From positions 1 through 18,863 of the forward strand of contig SLFH01000260.1 of NCBI GenBank assembly GCA_007124345.1: a stretch of 18,863 bases of DNA, written 5' to 3'. Positions 14,513-18,863 of this stretch are shown piece by piece (the stretch's first letter is position 1; every line of letters starts with the position of its first letter). The notes beneath the pieces were generated by a model that had not been told where the DNA came from, searched no databases, and saw only the letters and a program-made list of their open reading frames with translations. The position numbers and the translations under genes are program-made. The DNA is from Phycisphaerales bacterium (GTDB taxonomy: Bacteria > Planctomycetota > Phycisphaerae > Phycisphaerales > UBA1924).

Positions 14513-15790
14513 ATGGCCAGCATCGCTACAGCGTGTTTGAGACGGACCGCGACGATCGCGCTGGCGTGCGCCGTGCTCTGCGTCCTTGGCTCATGCGGCC
14601 ACGATGAGCGGCTGGTCGAGATCCAGCACGAGCACACGCTCGACGAAGCGGACTTTGCGAGGGTCAACCAGTACCGCGTCCGGTTGGCTCGGCTCGGCGT
14701 CTCGCCGCTGGCGGACGGAAGGATCTTGCTTCATATCCACAAGCTCTCTTACAGGAGTGATCAAGACATCGATCTGGTCGCTATCGATCCCGTCGACGGC
14801 TCGTGGACTGCGTTCACACTTCCTTTCATCAGGAACCCGAATCCGGATTGGGCGGAGCAGTTGGTCTCGGACAGCATTATGTTTCAGCCGACGCAGTCCC
14901 TGTTCATCACCCGCACGGATCTCGACGAGCGTGTGGTCCGCGTCGTGTCGCCTGTTCTGAGCGGGGAGACAAGCCCTGTCTGGTTCGATCCCCGGATCAG
15001 CCCCGACGGGCGTCGGGCCATCGCGACGAAGCTCGCCGGCGGGAACACTCCGCCCCTGGTTGAACCTTGGGTCTTGCACGACGATCCAGCCGATGCGAGC
15101 CCTGTCGAGATCGATGTTTTTGACCATGGTTCGCTCCGCTGGACGCACGACGGTTCCGGCTACTTTGTCCAGCGGCATCAGCAGCGAGATCCCAGAACTG
15201 CCGATCAAACAGACGCGTTCGGCGTACCGCTGCGGATGCCGACGACTCGGCGCACCGAAACCTATATCGACCGTCACGATCTCGATTCCGACCGGGTCGT
15301 GCGCGTGGTGCGAACGATTGAAGGCTTTCGAATCGGCGAGCCCTCGCCTTGCGGCAGATACATCGCCGGCTCGCGACAGTCGAACGCGTACGACGGCGGC
15401 GCCCGCCTGATCGGCATTGCGGAAATCGCCACGGGTCAGCTCCGCTGGATCGATGTCCCGTGGGGCCCGCACCCGGACGGCGTGCCGAGGGCCGGCAACC
15501 GGGTGAGATTTCCTTTGTACGCCTGGCGCGCCGACGGGGAGCGCTTTCTGGCGATGGTGATCATGAGCTATCTTTCGGGACGTGATACAGAGTTCTTCGT
15601 CGGCGAGTTCGACCCCGAGAGCGAGGAGATGGTCCGGTCATGGGAGATCACCCCCGACCACGGCAGGCCCATGTTCCACCCCGACGGCACGATCATCATC
15701 CCACGCAAGGGCGTCGGGCTCGAAACACTCAACGACGACGGCAGCATTTCGGTACTCTGGAGGCTCGACAGCCTGTTCGGCGGGCCGTGA
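14513..15790 (+). CDS. Lipoprotein with beta-propeller-like repeats
   Basis: This is a 425-residue predicted lipoprotein. The leader (ATIALACAVLCVLGSC) ends in lipobox LGSC with the acylated Cys28. The body has repeated strands of the type seen in TolB/PD40/WD40 propellers: DPRISPDGRRAIATKL, GSLRWTHDGSGYFVQR, GEPSPCGRYIAGSR, LYAWRADGERFLAMV and GRPMFHPDGTIIIP. No enzyme motif is visible, so a binding or scaffold role outside the inner membrane is likely. A longer frame starts at 14450, but the ATG at 14513 is preferred because GGAGG at 14504-14508 lies four bases upstream and the lipoprotein leader then has normal length. The next gene encodes a diverged relative 77 bp downstream. It is divergent from the pseudopilin-like gene. 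Confidence 0.85.
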   Translation: MASIATACLRRTATIALACAVLCVLGSCGHDERLVEIQHEHTLDEADFARVNQYRVRLARLGVSPLADGRILLHIHKLSYRSDQDIDLVAIDPVDGSWTAFTLPFIRNPNPDWAEQLVSDSIMFQPTQSLFITRTDLDERVVRVVSPVLSGETSPVWFDPRISPDGRRAIATKLAGGNTPPLVEPWVLHDDPADASPVEIDVFDHGSLRWTHDGSGYFVQRHQQRDPRTADQTDAFGVPLRMPTTRRTETYIDRHDLDSDRVVRVVRTIEGFRIGEPSPCGRYIAGSRQSNAYDGGARLIGIAEIATGQLRWIDVPWGPHPDGVPRAGNRVRFPLYAWRADGERFLAMVIMSYLSGRDTEFFVGEFDPESEEMVRSWEITPDHGRPMFHPDGTIIIPRKGVGLETLNDDGSISVLWRLDSLFGGP

Positions 15791-15867
15791 ATTGAGCCGG
15801 AAGCTGACCGGAAGGGGACCGAAACGGGCACGCGCCCCGTGACCCCACCGAGAAGGAGGACGACACG

Positions 15868-17079
15868 ATGCGACGCACACGCACAACAACGGGCCTTGCC
15901 GGCACCGTCGCCGCCCTGCTGCTCCTGGCGACCCCATCGCCCGGACAGCTCGAAATCACTCCGCCCACCAGCGAGCCCCGGACGGCGAGCGAGATGAGCC
16001 AGTGGGACCGGCCGATCCCGGAGGGCGCGGCCAATGTGACCTTTTCCGCCACGCCCATCGGCGGCTCTCGCGTGCTGCTGATCGTGGACTCGCAACGCCC
16101 GCGCGGCATGGCCTTCACGAGCAACTCGTTGATCGATCTGGACCTGCGAACCGGGGAATGGACCGCGCGGCATCCGGTGGCGCGGCGTATCCGCCCCTTC
16201 GACCACGCCGCGGGCAAGCTGCTCTTCCGCGTCCTCGAAAGAGGGATGCGAGACGGCGAAACGACATTTGTACAGTCCGTCTGGATGCTGGACACCGCGG
16301 ACTGGCAGGCCAAGCCGCTGTTCGAGCCGGGTGAGGACGCCACGCACGGCCTTGTCAGCACCGGCTGGCTCTCATCGGACGGGTCGGTCGCCGCGCTCAC
16401 GATGGAGACCGAAGCCGCCGCCGCCCGCTTGCCGCGGTGGACGGCGCTCGTGTATCGCGACGGAGACCCCGAGCCCGTCACACACGAAGCGTGGATGATT
16501 TTCCGCTACGCCGAGCTCTCGCCCGACGGCGGCAGCATCCTCCGATTGACACCCCGCATCAAAGGAGACCCCGAAGCCGGAGACCCCATCGAACTCGGAG
16601 CGACCGTGCTCGAATCGATCGACACCGCGACCGGCCGATCAGAAACACACGACATCGACCTCGAATCCATCACTTCGTTTGTGCTCTCGCCGGACGGATC
16701 GAATGCGGCGGTGTTCACATACGACTATGACAACAACCACGCGATCGATCTGGCCGTCGTTGATCTGCAACAGGCCGCCATCGCGCACACCGCCCCAACC
16801 GGCCTCATGGTCATCGAACACACTCCCCGTTGGATCGACCAGGGCGTGATCGTCGGATTCAGACCCTCGTACGGATCGCCGACCGTGGGCGCCGTGCTCT
16901 ACAACGCCCAAGCCGAGGAGATCGGGCGCTGGACCTTCCCGGGCAAAGTGATCTCGTCATGGTTCTCCCTGCCCGGCGAAGAGCACCCGTACGCCGTGGT
17001 CGACAACGAGGACATCGTCCAGCTCCTGCCAGACGGGGCGTTCCGGCCGGTCTGGTCGTTGCGTTTGCTCGAGAAGTAG
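15868..17079 (+). CDS. Secreted beta-propeller-like protein, paralogue of the upstream lipoprotein
   Basis: This is a 403-residue protein with a Sec signal peptide (GLAGTVAALLLLATPSPGQ) but no lipobox cysteine, so it is probably released. Repeated propeller-type strands include STGWLSSDGSVAALTM, FRYAELSPDGGSILRLTP and SFVLSPDGSNAAVFTYD. It shares features with the preceding lipoprotein. The early LIDLDLRTGEWTA compares with its IDLVAIDPVDGSWTA, and the end LLPDGAFRPVWSLRLL compares with its NDDGSISVLWRLDSL. An ancient tandem duplication is therefore likely. AAGGAGG at 15853-15859, eight bases before the ATG, is a near-ideal ribosome binding site. It is probably co-transcribed with the upstream gene. 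The function is unknown, and I see no catalytic residues. Confidence 0.84.
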   Translation: MRRTRTTTGLAGTVAALLLLATPSPGQLEITPPTSEPRTASEMSQWDRPIPEGAANVTFSATPIGGSRVLLIVDSQRPRGMAFTSNSLIDLDLRTGEWTARHPVARRIRPFDHAAGKLLFRVLERGMRDGETTFVQSVWMLDTADWQAKPLFEPGEDATHGLVSTGWLSSDGSVAALTMETEAAAARLPRWTALVYRDGDPEPVTHEAWMIFRYAELSPDGGSILRLTPRIKGDPEAGDPIELGATVLESIDTATGRSETHDIDLESITSFVLSPDGSNAAVFTYDYDNNHAIDLAVVDLQQAAIAHTAPTGLMVIEHTPRWIDQGVIVGFRPSYGSPTVGAVLYNAQAEEIGRWTFPGKVISSWFSLPGEEHPYAVVDNEDIVQLLPDGAFRPVWSLRLLEK

Positions 17080-17529
17080 GTACGCTGTTGGGCGTGGGGT
17101 TGCTTGTTCAATGAGCCCTCAGCGGCAACACGTACCGCTGCACACTAACTGCGGCAACACCTTCCGGCGGCGCGTCTGGTCGCTCCACCGCAGCCCGCTG
17201 CGCAATCCGTAGCCGCTTTCGCCGGCCCATGCGGCTTTGCCGTCCGGGGCTGTCGGCATCGAACAGATCGCCTGGGCCCACATCCGCAAGCACAAGTGCG
17301 TAAGCGTCTCATCAGGCTCTTGCTTGTCGGTGGTCGCAGACATCGCCTCTGCGGGTTAGGCCCGATTGCTTCCGAGGTAGGATTCGTCATCATACTCATA
17401 GCCGATCTCCTTCACTGCATCGGCTCAAGATGGACAGTCCTGTTGATGGCCGCGTCGAACCTGACGCTTGCTCGGATGCGTTTACCGAAGCAACCACACC
17501 CCTACGCCTACCAAGAGAGAGTTAACAGA
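17080..17529. other. 450-bp gap without a recognisable gene
   Basis: Short overlapping open frames exist on both strands (for example minus 17119-17343, plus 17296 onward into the next gene). None has a credible ribosome binding site, family resemblance or consistent codon pattern. The last 150 bases are less GC-rich and probably hold the promoter and leader of the DUF3494 gene. It might include a decayed gene, but I cannot identify one. Confidence 0.5.
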
Positions 17530-18312
17530 ATGAGTTCGACACGAACAACGGCGCCGATTTTTACCGCACTCGCGGGGATCGTGCTCTGCGCGGGCTCACC
17601 GATCCAGGCGATGGGCAGCAACATCATGGGGACGGCGCAGGGCTTCAGTGTGCTCGCCGGCACGACGGTGACCAACACCGGCCCGACCCTCGTCACCGGG
17701 GACATCGGCGTCTGGCCGAGCGACGCTGACATTCACCTCCCGCCCGGCATCACGAAGGGAACGGTCCACATCGGCAACGCGACGGCGCAGCGGGCCCATG
17801 CCGATGCCCTCACCGCCTACAACGATCTCGCGGGCAGGGCGACCACCCGGACTCTGACGGGGACCGATCTCGGCGGCATGACGCTCACGCCTGGCGTGTA
17901 CACGTTCTCGTCGGCCGCCTTCCTAAACGGCCGGCTGACGCTGGACGCGCAGGGAGACCCCAACGCCCAGTTTGTCTTCCAGATGGTCAGCACGCTCATC
18001 ACCGCGAATGACTCGTCGGTGGTCGGCATCAACGGCGCCGACGGGAGCGAAGTCTTCTGGCAGGTCGGAGATTCGGCGACACTCGGCGCAGACACGGACT
18101 TCATCGGCAACATCGTCGCCAACACGAACATCACACTGGAAACGGGCGCCGAGATCATCGCCGGCAGGGCCCTCGCCCTCACCGGCGCGGTCATGCTGAA
18201 CACCAACTTCATCGACTCGACATTTTCCAGTATCACGATCATCCCGCTGCCCACCGGCGCCGGCCTGGCCGGACTCGGCCTCGGGCTGGTTGCTCTGCGT
18301 CGGCGACGCTAG
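17530..18312 (+). CDS. DUF3494 (ice-binding/adhesin-like) protein with PEP-CTERM-like tail
   Basis: This is a 260-residue exported protein. After a signal peptide (IFTALAGIVLCAGSPIQA, residues 10-27), residues 35-232 form the DUF3494 domain, a right-handed beta-solenoid. It has GFSVLAGTTVTNTGPTLVTG at 38-57, DIGVWPS, LTPGVYTFSSAAFLNGRLTL at 119-138, DAQGDPNAQFVFQMVSTL, SEVFWQVGDSATLG and GRALALTGAVMLNTNFI. Characterised members bind ice or act as adhesins, and many have no tested function. The C-terminus IPLPTGAGLAGLGLGLVALRRRR matches the PEP-CTERM-like pattern: a Pro-containing motif, a hydrophobic helix and an Arg cluster, used for exosortase-type sorting. A longer frame begins at 17296, but the signal peptide places the start at 17530. 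The ribosome binding site (AGAGAG) is weak. It is followed by a possible hairpin at 18322-18359. Confidence 0.93.
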   Translation: MSSTRTTAPIFTALAGIVLCAGSPIQAMGSNIMGTAQGFSVLAGTTVTNTGPTLVTGDIGVWPSDADIHLPPGITKGTVHIGNATAQRAHADALTAYNDLAGRATTRTLTGTDLGGMTLTPGVYTFSSAAFLNGRLTLDAQGDPNAQFVFQMVSTLITANDSSVVGINGADGSEVFWQVGDSATLGADTDFIGNIVANTNITLETGAEIIAGRALALTGAVMLNTNFIDSTFSSITIIPLPTGAGLAGLGLGLVALRRRR

Positions 18313-18321
18313 AGCGATCAA

Positions 18322-18359
18322 AGCGGCCGGCCGTTCTGGCTTTGTTCGATCCGGCCGCT
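18322..18359 (+). terminator. Possible hairpin terminator after the DUF3494 gene
   Basis: AGCGGCCGG at 18322-18330 pairs perfectly with CCGGCCGCT at 18351-18359, ten bases after the stop codon. The 20-base loop is long and no T-run follows, so it may be a weak terminator or a 3' end stabiliser instead of a classical terminator. Confidence 0.45.
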
Positions 18360-18449
18360 CATCCATCCAACTGACCCTCTTCGATCCGGGCCTGTGACAG
18401 TCATGGGTTCGGATCGGTTTGTGTGGGTCCGGGCCATATCCTCGCTCCA

Positions 18450-18863
18450 TGAACCTCGACCTTTCAGGAAGACGGGCCTTGGTCTGCGGGGCGACGCAGG
18501 GCATCGGGCGGGCAGCGGCGGTCCAGCTCGCCCAGCTGGGGGCTTCGGTCACGCTGGCCGCACGCGATGAGGGACGGCTCGCCGAGACCGTCTCGGTCCT
18601 GCCCGACGACGGGGGGCAGGAGCACGACTGGTTCGCCGCGGACTTCGCCGATCCCGACGCGGTTCACGATGGCGTCCGGGGCGTCCTGGACGCTGGACAT
18701 ACCTATGCGATCCTGGTGAACAACACCGGGGGCCCCGCGGCAGGGCGGGCGATCGACGCCTCCGTCGGCGCGTTCATCGACGCCTTCCGGATGCACCTCG
18801 CCTCGTCGCAGACGCTTGTGCAGGCGCTCGTGCCCGGGATGCGGGCCGGGGGCTACGGGCGGA
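18450..18863 (+). CDS. Short-chain dehydrogenase/reductase, 3' end beyond the window
   Basis: The first 138 residues of an SDR-family oxidoreductase are present. The complete family is about 250-260 residues, so roughly half is visible. The cofactor motif is CGATQGIGRAAA (Gly14, Gly18, Gly20). An Asp at 65, in AADFADPD, aligns with the adenine-binding acidic site, and NNTGGP at 91-96 is the NNAG-like motif of classical SDRs. ARD at 38-40 after strand 2 is compatible with NADPH preference, though this is uncertain. The Ser-Tyr-Lys catalytic residues lie beyond the right edge. It resembles FabG-like 3-oxoacyl reductases, but the substrate cannot be assigned. The ATG at 18450 begins homology directly (MNLDLSGRRALVCG). 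No clear ribosome binding site is visible. It lies 137 bp after the DUF3494 gene. Confidence 0.9.

Noticed and set aside
17119..17343. 74-residue minus-strand open frame in the 450-bp gap
   Set aside because: It has no ribosome binding site and no similarity I recognise, and other frames in the same stretch are equally open.
17366..17396. Possible promoter for the DUF3494 gene (TTGCTT, 19-bp spacer, CATACT)
   Set aside because: The spacer is longer than usual and the boxes are weak. It is not distinguishable from chance without transcript data.

Overview
The window is GC-rich and gene-dense. Its protein repertoire suggests a planctomycete-like bacterium, most likely of the Phycisphaerae type. 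The basis is inference from four things: a pseudopilin with a GFTLMEL leader and an H-x(10)-DG motif, a PEP-CTERM-like tail (IPLPTGAG, hydrophobic stretch, RRRR), several exported proteins of unknown role, and an orphan type II secretion/type IV pilus ATPase. No rRNA, tRNA, CRISPR array, insertion sequence or phage gene was recognised. I could not check taxonomy by database search.

Layout. (1) 160-1241, minus strand: a lipoprotein with the C-terminal domain of GspG but no pilin helix, followed by an exported glutathione peroxidase. (2) 1294-3838, plus strand: a double-domain 6-pyruvoyl-tetrahydropterin synthase-family protein, then a GspE/PilB ATPase, closed by a clear hairpin terminator at 3871-3899. 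(3) 3930-5855, minus: a large exported protein resembling DUF3352. (4) 6052-7080, plus: a family 9 (heptosyltransferase-like) glycosyltransferase with a striking 14-bp perfect inverted repeat inside its coding sequence. (5) 7109-11702, minus: an exported M60/enhancin-like metallopeptidase, then serA and serC. These last two catalyse consecutive steps of serine synthesis, 3-phosphoglycerate to phosphohydroxypyruvate to phosphoserine. (6) 12023-13025, plus: a FkbM methyltransferase with its own candidate promoter and a possible overlapping 22-codon leader. (7) 13079-14296, minus: a pseudopilin-like protein. (8) 14513-17079, plus: two diverged tandem propeller-like exported proteins, one a lipoprotein and one secreted. 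(9) 17530-18312, plus: a DUF3494 (ice-binding/adhesin-like) protein with a C-terminal sorting tail. (10) 18450 to the right edge, plus: the start of a short-chain dehydrogenase.

Most genes look like ordinary chromosomal genes with a strong cell-envelope theme: lipoproteins, pseudopilins, secreted propellers, glycosyltransferase and adhesin. I do not see a complete new multi-gene system. The items most worth follow-up are the glutamate-to-glutamine change at the usual catalytic position of SerA, the synthase with one metal-site-less half, the pilus-domain lipoprotein, the hairpin inside the glycosyltransferase gene, the tandem propeller pair and the leader/FkbM overlap.
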